A stretch of 23,040 nt of DNA, from NCBI GenBank assembly GCA_045616225.1, contig JAZLGI010000013.1, positions 1 through 23,040 of the forward strand, read 5' to 3'. Shown in pieces: positions 1 through 6,968 of the stretch (position 1 is the first letter of the stretch; each line of letters starts with the position of its first letter). Both the position numbers and the translations under genes were made by a program. The stretch comes from JAZLGI01 sp045616225. GTDB lineage: Bacteria; Spirochaetota; Spirochaetia; Sphaerochaetales; Sphaerochaetaceae. The notes beneath the pieces are model-generated. The model did not search any database, had not been told where the DNA came from, and worked only from the letters and a program-made list of their open reading frames with translations.

Positions 1-72
1 GTTGTTGAATGCCGTCACATCAGCAAAGATAAATGCTGGAGACTCGAACAGATCGTTGAGAGAGCTAAATAA
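1..72 (+). CDS. rpsQ: 30S ribosomal protein S17, C-terminal end (partial)
   Basis: The window opens inside this gene; 23 codons and the TAA stop at 70-72 are visible. The translated end (VVECRHISKDKCWRLEQIVE followed by RAK) matches the C-terminal strand of bacterial S17, where an 'ECRPLSKTKxWRL' type sequence is typical. S17 is a primary binding protein of the 16S rRNA 5' domain. Its position directly before rplN is the standard order of the S10-spc cluster, which supports the call. The start and most of the protein lie upstream of the window. Confidence 0.9.
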   Translation, partial: VVECRHISKDKCWRLEQIVERAK

Positions 73-83
73 GGAGCAGTGCT

Positions 84-449
84 ATGGTACAGATGCAGAG
101 TTATTTAAACGTTGCAGATAACAGTGGTGCTAGACTTGTTCAGTGCATCAAGGTTCTCGGCGGAAGTCACAGATATGTTGCCGGTGTTGGTGATATTATC
201 GTTGTAGCTGTTAAAGACGCAATTCCTAACGGCGCCATCAAAAAGGGTGACGTTCTTAAGGCAGTTGTAGTCAGAACAAAGAAGGAATACCGCAGACCTG
301 ACGGTACATACATCAGGTTCGATGACAATGCTTGTGTTGTCATTGATGCCAACAATAACCCACGCGGAAAGCGTATCTTTGGGCCTGTCGCTCGTGAATT
401 GAGAGACGGATACATGAAGATTGTTTCCCTCGCACCGGAAGTGTTGTAG
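84..449 (+). CDS. rplN: 50S ribosomal protein L14
   Basis: L14 (uL14) sits at the subunit interface of the 50S particle, contacts 23S rRNA and forms an intersubunit bridge. The 121-residue product is the usual length and begins MVQMQSYLNVADNSGARLV, the highly conserved L14 N terminus. The C-terminal stretch IFGPVARELRDGYMKIVSLA is also diagnostic. The ATG at 84 follows an AAGGAG ribosome binding site at 71-76 that overlaps the rpsQ stop, so the two genes are probably translated from one mRNA. The next gene, rplX, starts 9 nt after its stop. Confidence 0.98.
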   Translation: MVQMQSYLNVADNSGARLVQCIKVLGGSHRYVAGVGDIIVVAVKDAIPNGAIKKGDVLKAVVVRTKKEYRRPDGTYIRFDDNACVVIDANNNPRGKRIFGPVARELRDGYMKIVSLAPEVL

Positions 450-458
450 GAGATTAGT

Positions 459-767
459 ATGAGACTGAAAAAAAATGACACAGTCAAGATTCTTGCTGGA
501 AAAGACAAGGGTGTCACAGGAAGAATCATTAAGGTGGACACAGAGAATGAAAGAGTTTTCATTCAGGGTGCCAACATGGTTTCAAAGACCATGAAAAAGA
601 GGAACCAGCAGGATAAGGGCGGAATCGAAAAGATTGAAGCTTCCGTACACGTATCCAATGTTGCACTTGTTGTAGATTCAAAGACAGGTGCTACAAGTAA
701 GGTTGGTTACAAAATTGAAGGCGGAAAGAAGGTCCGCTATGCAAAGAAAACTGGAGAGGTCGTCTGA
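459..767 (+). CDS. rplX: 50S ribosomal protein L24
   Basis: L24 (uL24) is an early 50S assembly protein that nucleates folding of 23S rRNA and lies near the peptide exit tunnel. The 102-residue product (usual about 100-105) begins with a KOW motif (residues 3-25, VKILAGKDKGVTGRI), the hallmark of the family. The conserved 'H(V)SNVALV' segment follows around residues 65-72. The ATG has an AGGAG site at 448-452 that overlaps the end of rplN. Its TGA stop shares one base with the rplE start (767), a form typical of translational coupling. Confidence 0.98.
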   Translation: MRLKKNDTVKILAGKDKGVTGRIIKVDTENERVFIQGANMVSKTMKKRNQQDKGGIEKIEASVHVSNVALVVDSKTGATSKVGYKIEGGKKVRYAKKTGEVV

Positions 768-1321
768 TGGCTGAGAAATTCGTACCTAATTTTAAAAAGA
801 AGTATCTCGAAGAAGTAGCTCCAGCTCTCTTTACAGAGTTCAAGTACACTTCAAAGATGCAGATTCCTGCACTCGAGAAGATTGTTGTAAGTGCCGGTGT
901 TGGTGATGCAATTCAGGATAAAAAGTATCTTGATGCAACAGTTAAAGAACTTGAGCAGATCACCGGACAGCATGTTGTAAAAACAAAGTCAAGAAAATCC
1001 ATTGCTAACTTCAAACTCCGTGAAGGTATGGAGATTGGAGCTATGGTTACTCTTCGTGGTGACAACATGTGGTTCTTCCTTGAAAGACTTATTTGCATTG
1101 CCCTTCCGCGTGTAAAAGATTTCAAGGGTGTTAAGCCAAACGCATTTGACGGACACGGAAACTACGCTCTGGGAATTACAGAACAGATTATTTTCCCTGA
1201 GATCGACTATGACAAGATTGTGCGCGTCAGCGGACTTAATGTTGCTATCGTAACAACAGCCCGTACTGACGAAGAAGGTTTTGCCCTGCTCCAGAAGTTG
1301 GGTATGCCTTTCGCTAAATAA
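767..1321 (+). CDS. rplE: 50S ribosomal protein L5
   Basis: L5 (uL5) binds 5S rRNA and anchors it in the central protuberance of the 50S subunit. The 184-residue product is slightly longer than E. coli L5 (179). It shows the conserved features: the N-terminal 'P.LEKIVVSAGVGDA' segment, 'TGQHVVKTKSRKSIANFKLR' in the middle, and the C-terminal 'GITEQIIFPEIDYDK' and 'TTARTDEEGFALL' motifs. The start at 767 overlaps the rplX stop by one base. rpsN follows after 13 nt. In some bacteria S8 controls translation in this region; I did not identify such a site here. Confidence 0.98.
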   Translation: MAEKFVPNFKKKYLEEVAPALFTEFKYTSKMQIPALEKIVVSAGVGDAIQDKKYLDATVKELEQITGQHVVKTKSRKSIANFKLREGMEIGAMVTLRGDNMWFFLERLICIALPRVKDFKGVKPNAFDGHGNYALGITEQIIFPEIDYDKIVRVSGLNVAIVTTARTDEEGFALLQKLGMPFAK

Positions 1322-1334
1322 TGGTGGGTAAGCT

Positions 1335-1520
1335 ATGGCAAAGAAGTCAATGATTATCAAGGCTCAGAGAGAGCCAAAATTCAGCACTAGAACTGTCCGC
1401 CGCTGCAGAATTTGCGGAAGACCTCGTGGTTATATGCGCAAGTTTGACATGTGCAGACACTGTTTCAGAAAACTGGCCAGTGAAGGTCAGATTCCTGGCG
1501 TTACAAAGTCTAGTTGGTAA
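1335..1520 (+). CDS. rpsN: 30S ribosomal protein S14, zinc-binding type (S14 type Z)
   Basis: S14 (uS14) is a late-assembling protein of the 30S head next to S3 and S10. The protein is only 61 residues, the length of the short zinc-ribbon form. It carries four cysteines in two CxxC pairs (C24, C27, C40, C43) that bind Zn2+, unlike the roughly 100-residue zinc-free form of E. coli. The C-terminal GQIPGVTKSSW is characteristic of this class. The GGTGGG-like site at 1322-1327 precedes the ATG. The gene lies in its canonical place between rplE and rpsH. Confidence 0.98.
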   Translation: MAKKSMIIKAQREPKFSTRTVRRCRICGRPRGYMRKFDMCRHCFRKLASEGQIPGVTKSSW

Positions 1521-1532
1521 GGAGATGCAATT

Positions 1533-1931
1533 ATGGCAGTAAGTGATCCTGTTGCTGATATGCTGACTAAGATTAGAAATGCTAGTCAGGCTAAGCATGA
1601 AAAGGTAGACATTTCAAATTCAAAACTTAAGCTTCAGATTGTTAAAATCATGAAGAATGAAGGTTATATCAAGAATTTTAAGAAAGTCACAAAAGACGGT
1701 GCAACATACCTCAGAGTTTTCTTGAAGTATGATGATGCTCAGACTCCTGTTATTCATGGAATCAAGAGAGTTTCTACTCCAGGTAGACGTGTATATTCCG
1801 GTTATAGAGATATGCCTAGAGTATTCAATGGTTATGGTACCGTTATCGTTTCAACTTCTTGTGGTGTTATCACAGGCAAGAAGGCATCTGAACAGCTGGT
1901 CGGTGGCGAGCTGATTTGTACTATTTGGTAA
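1533..1931 (+). CDS. rpsH: 30S ribosomal protein S8
   Basis: S8 (uS8) is a primary binding protein of the 16S rRNA central domain and, in other bacteria, a translational repressor of the spc operon. The 132-residue product starts MAVSDPVADMLTKIRNA, the classic S8 N terminus. It also has the conserved 'RVSTPGRRVY' segment and the C-terminal 'GTVIVSTSCGVITGKKA...GGELICTIW' block. The AAGGAG box at 1518-1523 overlaps the rpsN stop. Spacing to rplF is 9 nt. I did not fold the mRNA to look for an S8 autoregulatory stem. Confidence 0.98.
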   Translation: MAVSDPVADMLTKIRNASQAKHEKVDISNSKLKLQIVKIMKNEGYIKNFKKVTKDGATYLRVFLKYDDAQTPVIHGIKRVSTPGRRVYSGYRDMPRVFNGYGTVIVSTSCGVITGKKASEQLVGGELICTIW

Positions 1932-1940
1932 GGAGGAAGT

Positions 1941-2480
1941 ATGTCTCGTATAGGTAGATTACCAATTGATATGCCTAAGACAGTCAAGGCTTCTTTCAGC
2001 AACGGTGTAGTAACTGTTGAAGGACCAAAGGGCAAGTTGTCACAGGCTATTTCTCCGGCAATTGATGTAGAAATTACAGACGACAAAGTACTCGTTACAA
2101 GAAAGAACGAAGAAAAGCAGACTAAGGCTGCTCACGGACTTTCTCGTCAGTTGATTCGTAACATGATTGTTGGTGTTACAGATGGTTACCAGAAGAATCT
2201 GGTTATCGTTGGTGTTGGTTTCAAGGCAGAAATGAAGGGCAAGAACCTTATTCTTTCTCTTGGTTTTGCCAACGATATTGAGTATGTTACCCCAGAAGGT
2301 GCAGAGATTTCACTTGACGGACCTAACAAGATTTCCGTTAAGAGTATCAATAAGCAGCTTGTTGGACAGGTTGCTGCAGAAATTCGCAGCCTCAGAAAGC
2401 CTGAACCATACAAGGGTAAGGGTATCAAGTATGATAACGAAGTTGTCCGTGCTAAGAGCGGAAAGTCTGGTAAGGCTTAA
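1941..2480 (+). CDS. rplF: 50S ribosomal protein L6
   Basis: L6 (uL6) lies near the factor-binding site at the base of the L7/L12 stalk and contacts 23S rRNA. The 179-residue product has the usual tandem two-domain layout. It begins SRIGRLPIDMP, contains 'VEGPKGKLS' in the first repeat, and ends with the conserved 'IRSLRKPEPYKGKGIKYDNE' block in the second. A strong AAGGAGGAAG site at 1930-1939 overlaps the rpsH stop. rplR follows after 15 nt in the conserved spc order. Confidence 0.98.
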   Translation: MSRIGRLPIDMPKTVKASFSNGVVTVEGPKGKLSQAISPAIDVEITDDKVLVTRKNEEKQTKAAHGLSRQLIRNMIVGVTDGYQKNLVIVGVGFKAEMKGKNLILSLGFANDIEYVTPEGAEISLDGPNKISVKSINKQLVGQVAAEIRSLRKPEPYKGKGIKYDNEVVRAKSGKSGKA

Positions 2481-2495
2481 TAAAGGCGGTTTAAT

Positions 2496-2855
2496 ATGAA
2501 TAGAATTGCAGATAAAAACAGAAAATATGCCAGAAGAAAACTTCATATCAGAAAGTCTATTTCAGGAACAGCCCTCAGACCAAGAATGACTGTTTTCAGA
2601 AGTAACCTTCATATGTATGCACAGGTTATTGATGATACAACAGGTACAACACTTGTTAGCGCAGGTACAACAGAAGAGTCTCTCAAGGCACTTAAGAATA
2701 ACTGCGAAGGTGCTGCAAAACTTGGAGAAGAGCTCGGAAAGAGATGTCTTGCCAAGGGTGTAACAACAGTTGTATTTGACAGAAACGGATATCTTTATCA
2801 CGGTATTGTCAAAGCAATTGCAGACGGTGCAAGAAAGTCCGGTGTGAAGTTCTAA
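2496..2855 (+). CDS. rplR: 50S ribosomal protein L18
   Basis: L18 (uL18) binds 5S rRNA with L5 and helps attach it to the 50S central protuberance. The 119-residue product shows the basic N terminus (KNRKYARRKLHIRKSISGTA), the 'RPRMTVFRSNLHMYAQVIDD' strand and the C-terminal 'VVFDRNGYLYHGIVKAIADG' segment diagnostic of L18. AAAGGCGG at 2483-2490 acts as the ribosome binding site. It is the seventh gene of the run and keeps the canonical order rplF-rplR-rpsE. Confidence 0.98.
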   Translation: MNRIADKNRKYARRKLHIRKSISGTALRPRMTVFRSNLHMYAQVIDDTTGTTLVSAGTTEESLKALKNNCEGAAKLGEELGKRCLAKGVTTVVFDRNGYLYHGIVKAIADGARKSGVKF

Positions 2856-2865
2856 GGTGGGTAGT

Positions 2866-3390
2866 ATGGAAAGAAATAGAGATAGAAAAGACAGAGACAA
2901 TCAGCCTAGAGAAAAAGAGTTTCTCGAGAAACTGATCAAGCTTAGTGCTGTTTCAAAAACAGTTAAGGGTGGTCGCCGCAGATCATTCTCAGCTTTGGTC
3001 GTTGTCGGAGACCAGAAAGGCAAGATTGGATATGGCATGGGTAAGGCCAATGATGTATCCGATGCTATCCGCAAAGCCACTGAAACAGCAAAGAAGAATC
3101 TTGTTACTATCGCTGTTAAGGAAACAACAATTCCTCACGAAGTAATAGGAAACTTCAAGAGTGCAAGCGTTCTTCTCAGACCTGCTGCTCCTGGTACTGG
3201 AGTTATTGCAGGCGGTGCAGTACGTGCAGTTTGTGATGCATGCGGTATTACTGATATTCTCAGCAAGAGCCTCGGTTCAAAGAATACAATTAATACAGTT
3301 AAAGCAACATTCGACGGTCTTACAAAGCTGTTCTCAGCTAAGGACCTCGCAGCAGCAAGAGGCAAGAGCTTCAAGGAACTCTGGGGGTAA
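2866..3390 (+). CDS. rpsE: 30S ribosomal protein S5
   Basis: S5 (uS5) shapes the mRNA entry channel and affects decoding accuracy on the 30S subunit. From the ATG at 2866 it is 174 residues. An in-frame GTG at 2857 exists, but the AAGGTGGG box at 2854-2861 is well placed for 2866 and would overlap the GTG, so 2866 is preferred. The N-terminal double-stranded RNA-binding fold holds 'GGRRRSFSALVVVGDQKGKI' and 'GYGMGKANDVSDAIRKA'. The C-terminal half has 'LRPAAPGTGVIAGGAVRAV'. The very charged first 20 residues (ERNRDRKDRD) are a lineage-type extension. Confidence 0.97.
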   Translation: MERNRDRKDRDNQPREKEFLEKLIKLSAVSKTVKGGRRRSFSALVVVGDQKGKIGYGMGKANDVSDAIRKATETAKKNLVTIAVKETTIPHEVIGNFKSASVLLRPAAPGTGVIAGGAVRAVCDACGITDILSKSLGSKNTINTVKATFDGLTKLFSAKDLAAARGKSFKELWG

Positions 3391-3393
3391 TTT

Positions 3394-3591
3394 ATGGCAA
3401 AGAGCGCTACTAAGAAAGTTAGAATTGAACTGGTAAAGAGTCTCAATGGCTGTCTGCCAAATCAGATTGCAACAGCTAAGGCTCTTGGACTTGGTAAAAT
3501 CAATAGCTTTGTTATCAAGGAAAACTCTCCGGTAACAAAGGGTATGATTCGTGTTGTTGAACACCTTGTTAAGGTCGAGGAGGTCAAATAA
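3394..3591 (+). CDS. rpmD: 50S ribosomal protein L30
   Basis: L30 (uL30) is a small 50S protein absent from some bacteria. The 65-residue product fits the bacterial short form (about 60). It contains the conserved 'VRIELVKSLNGCLPNQIATA' start, the 'ALGLGKINS' turn and the 'GMIRVVEHLVKVEE' C-terminal helix. It starts only 3 nt after rpsE and uses the GGGGGTAA stretch at the rpsE end as its ribosome binding site. Its TAA stop shares one base with the rplO ATG. Gene order supports the call. Confidence 0.96.
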   Translation: MAKSATKKVRIELVKSLNGCLPNQIATAKALGLGKINSFVIKENSPVTKGMIRVVEHLVKVEEVK

Positions 3592-4022
3592 TGGCACAGA
3601 TTATTGCTCCGGCAGGTGCAAACAAAAAGAACACAGTTGTTGGTCGTGGTGCATCCTCCAAGGGAAGAACTTGCGGAAGAGGTTTCAACGGTCAGAATTC
3701 ACGTTCAGGTGGTGGAGTTCGCCCTGGTTTTGAAGGTGGACAGATGCCTCTCTATCGTAGAGTTGCAAGAAGAGGATTCTCAAACTATCCATTTAAGAAA
3801 GAGTATGTTGTTGTTTCTCTCAAGATGATTGAAGAATCATTCAAAGACGGTGAGACAGTTAACCTTCAGGCTCTTAAAGATCTTTGCATTGTCAAGGGTT
3901 ATGAGACAGAAGCCAAAATTCTTGCAAATGGTGAGATTACCAAGAAGGTAATTATCGAGGGACTTAAGGTTTCTGAAACTGCTGCAGAGAAAATTAAGGC
4001 TGCTGGTGGAGAAATCAAATAA
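3591..4022 (+). CDS. rplO: 50S ribosomal protein L15
   Basis: L15 (uL15) is a late 50S assembly protein whose long N-terminal arm threads through 23S rRNA. The 143-residue product has the glycine/arginine-rich arm typical of L15 ('GRGASSKGRTCGRGFNGQNS', 'GVRPGFEGGQMPLYRRVARR') and a globular C-terminal domain ending 'KAAGGEIK'. The start overlaps the rpmD stop by one base and is preceded by GAGGAGG at 3578-3584. secY follows after 15 nt, as in nearly all bacteria. Confidence 0.98.
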   Translation: MAQIIAPAGANKKNTVVGRGASSKGRTCGRGFNGQNSRSGGGVRPGFEGGQMPLYRRVARRGFSNYPFKKEYVVVSLKMIEESFKDGETVNLQALKDLCIVKGYETEAKILANGEITKKVIIEGLKVSETAAEKIKAAGGEIK

Positions 4023-4037
4023 TAGGAAGAAGAGTTT

Positions 4038-5372
4038 ATGTCAAATTCCCTTTCAGAAATTTTCAGAATTAAAGATCTTAAAAAGAAGATTCTGATTACT
4101 CTTGGACTTTTGGCTATTACCAGAATTGGTACTGTCATTCCTGTTCCGGGTGTTGATCCAAACCTTCTTCAGAAGTATTTCCTAATGCAGAGTGAGTCAG
4201 GTACTTTGGGAATTACAGAGTATTTGAACTTCTTCTCAGGTGGAGCATTCTCAAATTTCTCATTATTTACATTGGGTGTAATGCCTTACATTTCAATGCA
4301 GATTATTCTTCAGCTTCTTACTATCGTTATTCCTAAGCTCCAGAAATGGGGCGAGGATGCCGACGGTAGAAGAAAGCTTGAGAAGATTAACAGATATGGA
4401 ACAATCATTGTTTGTTTGCTTCAGTCTTTTGTAGTTACTGTTTATGCCAAGAGCATTAAAGCTTATCCTGGTTTTAACAACGTAATCACAATTAACATGG
4501 TTGCATTCACTTTGATTGCCATGCTTACTGTAACAGCTGGTACAATGACATTGATTTGGCTTGGTAACAGAATCACTCAGGTTGGTATCGGAAATGGTAT
4601 CTCCCTTTTGATTTGGGCCGGTATCGTGGCAAGAATTCCTTCAGCTTTCTCAACATTAGTTGCAGGTATTTCTAACGGTTCTATCAATCCTGTTCTTGTT
4701 GTCCTTGTAGTTGCTGTTTTCATTGTAGTTATGGTTCTTGTTGTCTTTGAGGAACAGGGCGAAAGAAGAATTCCGGTTAACTATGCTAAGCGTGTTGTAG
4801 GAAGAAGAATTGTAGGTGCACAGAGCTCTTACATTCCTTACAAGGTAAACCCTAGCGGAGTCCTTCCGGTTATTTTTGCTTCTGCTATCCTTTCATTCCC
4901 TCTACAGATTGCAAGTTCACTTGGCTCAAATGTTAAATGGTTACAGAGTGTAGCAAATTTCCTTGATCCTTCAGGAGCCCCATACCTTATTATTTATACA
5001 GTCCTGATCATCGCATTTGCATACTTCTATACAAGTGTAGCTCTAGACCCAAAGCAGGCTGCTGATCAAATCAGAGCCAACGGTGGTGTAATTCCAGGAG
5101 TAAGACCGGAGAAGATTTATGATTACCTGAAGAAGGTTCTTTCACGTATTGTTCTTCCTGGTTCACTTTTCCTTGCTTTCATTGCCTTGGTTCCAACATT
5201 GATCCAGCTGATCTTCAAGTTCCCGGCATCAGTTGCAATGCTCTTTGGTGGTACATCATTGATTATTCTTGTTGGTGTTGAGCTTGAAATGATTAGACAG
5301 GTTGAAGGCATTATGCAGAACCACTACGTTGATGGATTTGTTGGTTCTAAGAAATTCAAGAACAATCTGTAA
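4038..5372 (+). CDS. secY: Protein translocase subunit SecY
   Basis: SecY forms the protein-conducting channel of the SecYEG translocon in the inner membrane, exporting unfolded proteins and inserting membrane proteins. The 444-residue product is the standard length with ten hydrophobic segments. Diagnostic motifs include 'RIGTVIPVPGVDP' at the end of TM1, 'GIMPYISMQIILQLL'-like sequence in TM2 (here GVMPYISMQII), 'GNGISLLIWAGI', 'EQGERRIPVNYAKR' in the cytosolic loop, 'NPSGVLPVIFASAIL' and the C-terminal 'GTSLIILVGVELEMIRQVEG'. GGAAGAAGAG at 4024-4033 serves as its ribosome binding site. It links the spc and alpha gene blocks. Confidence 0.98.
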   Translation: MSNSLSEIFRIKDLKKKILITLGLLAITRIGTVIPVPGVDPNLLQKYFLMQSESGTLGITEYLNFFSGGAFSNFSLFTLGVMPYISMQIILQLLTIVIPKLQKWGEDADGRRKLEKINRYGTIIVCLLQSFVVTVYAKSIKAYPGFNNVITINMVAFTLIAMLTVTAGTMTLIWLGNRITQVGIGNGISLLIWAGIVARIPSAFSTLVAGISNGSINPVLVVLVVAVFIVVMVLVVFEEQGERRIPVNYAKRVVGRRIVGAQSSYIPYKVNPSGVLPVIFASAILSFPLQIASSLGSNVKWLQSVANFLDPSGAPYLIIYTVLIIAFAYFYTSVALDPKQAADQIRANGGVIPGVRPEKIYDYLKKVLSRIVLPGSLFLAFIALVPTLIQLIFKFPASVAMLFGGTSLIILVGVELEMIRQVEGIMQNHYVDGFVGSKKFKNNL

Positions 5373-5386
5373 AAGAGGAGACCATC

Positions 5387-5500
5387 ATGAAAGTTAGAGC
5401 TAGCGTTAAACCTATGTGCGATAAGTGCAAGGTTATTAGAAGAGCTGGAGTTGTACGCATTGTTTGCGAGAACCCTAAGCATAAACAGAGACAGAAATAA
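5387..5500 (+). CDS. rpmJ: 50S ribosomal protein L36, zinc-binding form
   Basis: L36 (bL36) is the smallest ribosomal protein and sits at the base of the 50S stalk. The 37-residue product begins MKVRASVKPMCDKCKVIRRA and keeps all four zinc ligands (C11, C14, C27, H32), so this is the Zn-containing form. An AGAGGAG site at 5374-5380 lies 6 nt before the ATG. It follows secY directly, with no adk, map or infA between them. rpsM starts 15 nt later. Confidence 0.97.
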   Translation: MKVRASVKPMCDKCKVIRRAGVVRIVCENPKHKQRQK

Positions 5501-5515
5501 TTCAGGAGGCCTTTA

Positions 5516-5881
5516 ATGGCAAGAATTGCAGGTGTAGACTTACCAAACAAAGCTGTTAAGATTGCTTTGACATACATCTACGGAATAGGAAGGACTTCAG
5601 CTGTTGAGATTTGTACAAAGTGTGGTGTAGATCCTAATGTTCGCATTAACACACTCAGTGCTGAAGTTCTCGCAGAACTTCGTAAGGTTATTGAGAATGA
5701 CTATACTGTTGAAGGAAGACTTCGCACTCAGGTCAATCTTAATATCAAGAGACTTATGGATATTGGCTGCTATCGCGGTCTGAGACACAGAAAGGGTCTT
5801 CCTGTACGTGGACAGAGAACTAAGACTAATGCTCGTACACGTAAGGGTAAGAAAAAGACTATTGCTGGTAAGAAGAAGTAA
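5516..5881 (+). CDS. rpsM: 30S ribosomal protein S13
   Basis: S13 (uS13) lies in the 30S head, forms intersubunit bridges with L5 and contacts P-site tRNA through its basic tail. The 121-residue product begins MARIAGVDLPNKAVKIALTY, carries 'YGIGRTSA' and ends with the conserved 'GLRHRKGLPVRGQRTKTNAR' block and a Lys-rich tail. CAGGAGG at 5503-5509 is the ribosome binding site. It opens the classical alpha operon set (rpsM-rpsK-rpsD-rpoA-rplQ), here apparently co-transcribed with spc because no terminator separates them. Confidence 0.98.
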   Translation: MARIAGVDLPNKAVKIALTYIYGIGRTSAVEICTKCGVDPNVRINTLSAEVLAELRKVIENDYTVEGRLRTQVNLNIKRLMDIGCYRGLRHRKGLPVRGQRTKTNARTRKGKKKTIAGKKK

Positions 5882-5891
5882 GGAGTAACAG

Positions 5892-6275
5892 ATGGCTAAC
5901 GCAAAACGTAAAACAAAGGTCAAGAAGACCGTTTTCGAAGGCAATGTCTACGTTCAGGCTACCTTCAATAACACTATCATTACTTTTACTGATATCAGCG
6001 GTAATGCTCTCTCATGGTCAAGTGCCGGTGGACTTGGATTCCGTGGTGCTAAGAAGTCAACTCCTTATGCAGCACAGGTTACTTGTGAGACAGCAGGTAA
6101 AAAGGCTCTCGACTATGGTTTGAGAGAAGTCAATGTATTCGTTAAGGGCCCAGGTCAGGGACGCGAGTCTGCTATCCGTGCTCTTGGTGGACTTGGACTT
6201 AAGGTAAAGTCCATTCGTGATGTAACTCCAATTCCTCACAATGGATGCAGACCTAGAAAGACAAGAAGAATCTGA
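5892..6275 (+). CDS. rpsK: 30S ribosomal protein S11
   Basis: S11 (uS11) lines the 30S platform near the mRNA exit and E site. The 127-residue product has the core 'ATFNNTIITFTDISGNALSW' strand, 'GFRGAKKSTPYAAQ', 'VKGPGQGRESAIRAL' and the invariant C terminus 'DVTPIPHNGCRPRKTRRI'. AAGGAG at 5880-5885 overlaps the rpsM stop. The spacing to rpsD (21 nt) is the largest so far in the cluster but contains no terminator-like hairpin. Confidence 0.98.
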   Translation: MANAKRKTKVKKTVFEGNVYVQATFNNTIITFTDISGNALSWSSAGGLGFRGAKKSTPYAAQVTCETAGKKALDYGLREVNVFVKGPGQGRESAIRALGGLGLKVKSIRDVTPIPHNGCRPRKTRRI

Positions 6276-6296
6276 CGAGAGGGAGAATTAGAAATT

Positions 6297-6938
6297 ATGG
6301 CTAGATATACAGGACCAAAATGCAGATATTGCAGAGCTGAGAGAGCTAAACTCTTTCTCAAGGGTTCCAGATGTCTTTCTGCTAAATGCCCTATGAATAA
6401 TCCGGCAGAGTGTGGACTTCCTGGAAAAGATCCTAAGGCTCGTGCAAAGAAGCCAACAGACTACGCATTGATGCTTCGTGCAAAGCAGAAGCTCAAGAGA
6501 ATTTACTGCATGCTTGAAAAGCAGTTCTATCTTACATTTATGGAAGCTAACAGACTTCCTGGTAAGACAGGTGACAACCTTATTCAGCTTCTCGAAAGAA
6601 GACTTGATAATGTTGTTTTCAGAATGCATTTTGCATGTAGCCGTTCACAGGCAGCTCAGCTTGTCGGACACGGTCACATCTTTGTAAATGGAAAGCGTGT
6701 TGACATTCCATCTTACAGACTCAAAGCCGGTGATGTAATTGAGATTGCTGCTCAGTCAAAGAACATGGTTCTCATAAAGGAGAATCTTCTTGAGGTTGAG
6801 AAGAGTGGTGTTTGCCCTTGGATTACAGTAGATGCTGATAATATGAAAGGTCAGTTTGTTGCAGTCCCTAGAAGAGAGGAAGTCAAGGAACTTGAGGGCG
6901 TCAACGAGCAGTTGGTCGTTGAGTTGTATTCACGTTAA
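6297..6938 (+). CDS. rpsD: 30S ribosomal protein S4, zinc-binding form
   Basis: S4 (uS4) is a primary 16S rRNA 5'-domain binder, affects decoding fidelity and in E. coli represses the alpha operon. The 213-residue product (E. coli 206) has four N-terminal cysteines at C9, C12, C26 and C31, the zinc-binding arrangement found in many non-enterobacterial S4 proteins. The RNA-binding S4 domain spans about residues 100-165 ('RRLDNVVFRMHFACSRSQAA', 'GHIFVNGKRVDIPSYRLKAG'). The ATG at 6297 has GAGGGAGAA at 6278-6286 upstream. rpoA starts 30 nt after its stop. Confidence 0.97.
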   Translation: MARYTGPKCRYCRAERAKLFLKGSRCLSAKCPMNNPAECGLPGKDPKARAKKPTDYALMLRAKQKLKRIYCMLEKQFYLTFMEANRLPGKTGDNLIQLLERRLDNVVFRMHFACSRSQAAQLVGHGHIFVNGKRVDIPSYRLKAGDVIEIAAQSKNMVLIKENLLEVEKSGVCPWITVDADNMKGQFVAVPRREEVKELEGVNEQLVVELYSR

Positions 6939-6968
6939 TAAACCTTAAACAGGAAACAGGAGTGATTG

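Noticed and set aside
989..1360. Reading frames antisense to the ribosomal protein genes
   Set aside because: They lack ribosome binding sites and family features, and they mirror well-supported conserved genes on the + strand.
2857..2865. GTG start for rpsE at 2857
   Set aside because: It overlaps the ribosome binding site that fits the ATG at 2866; the extra three residues are not part of the S5 family.
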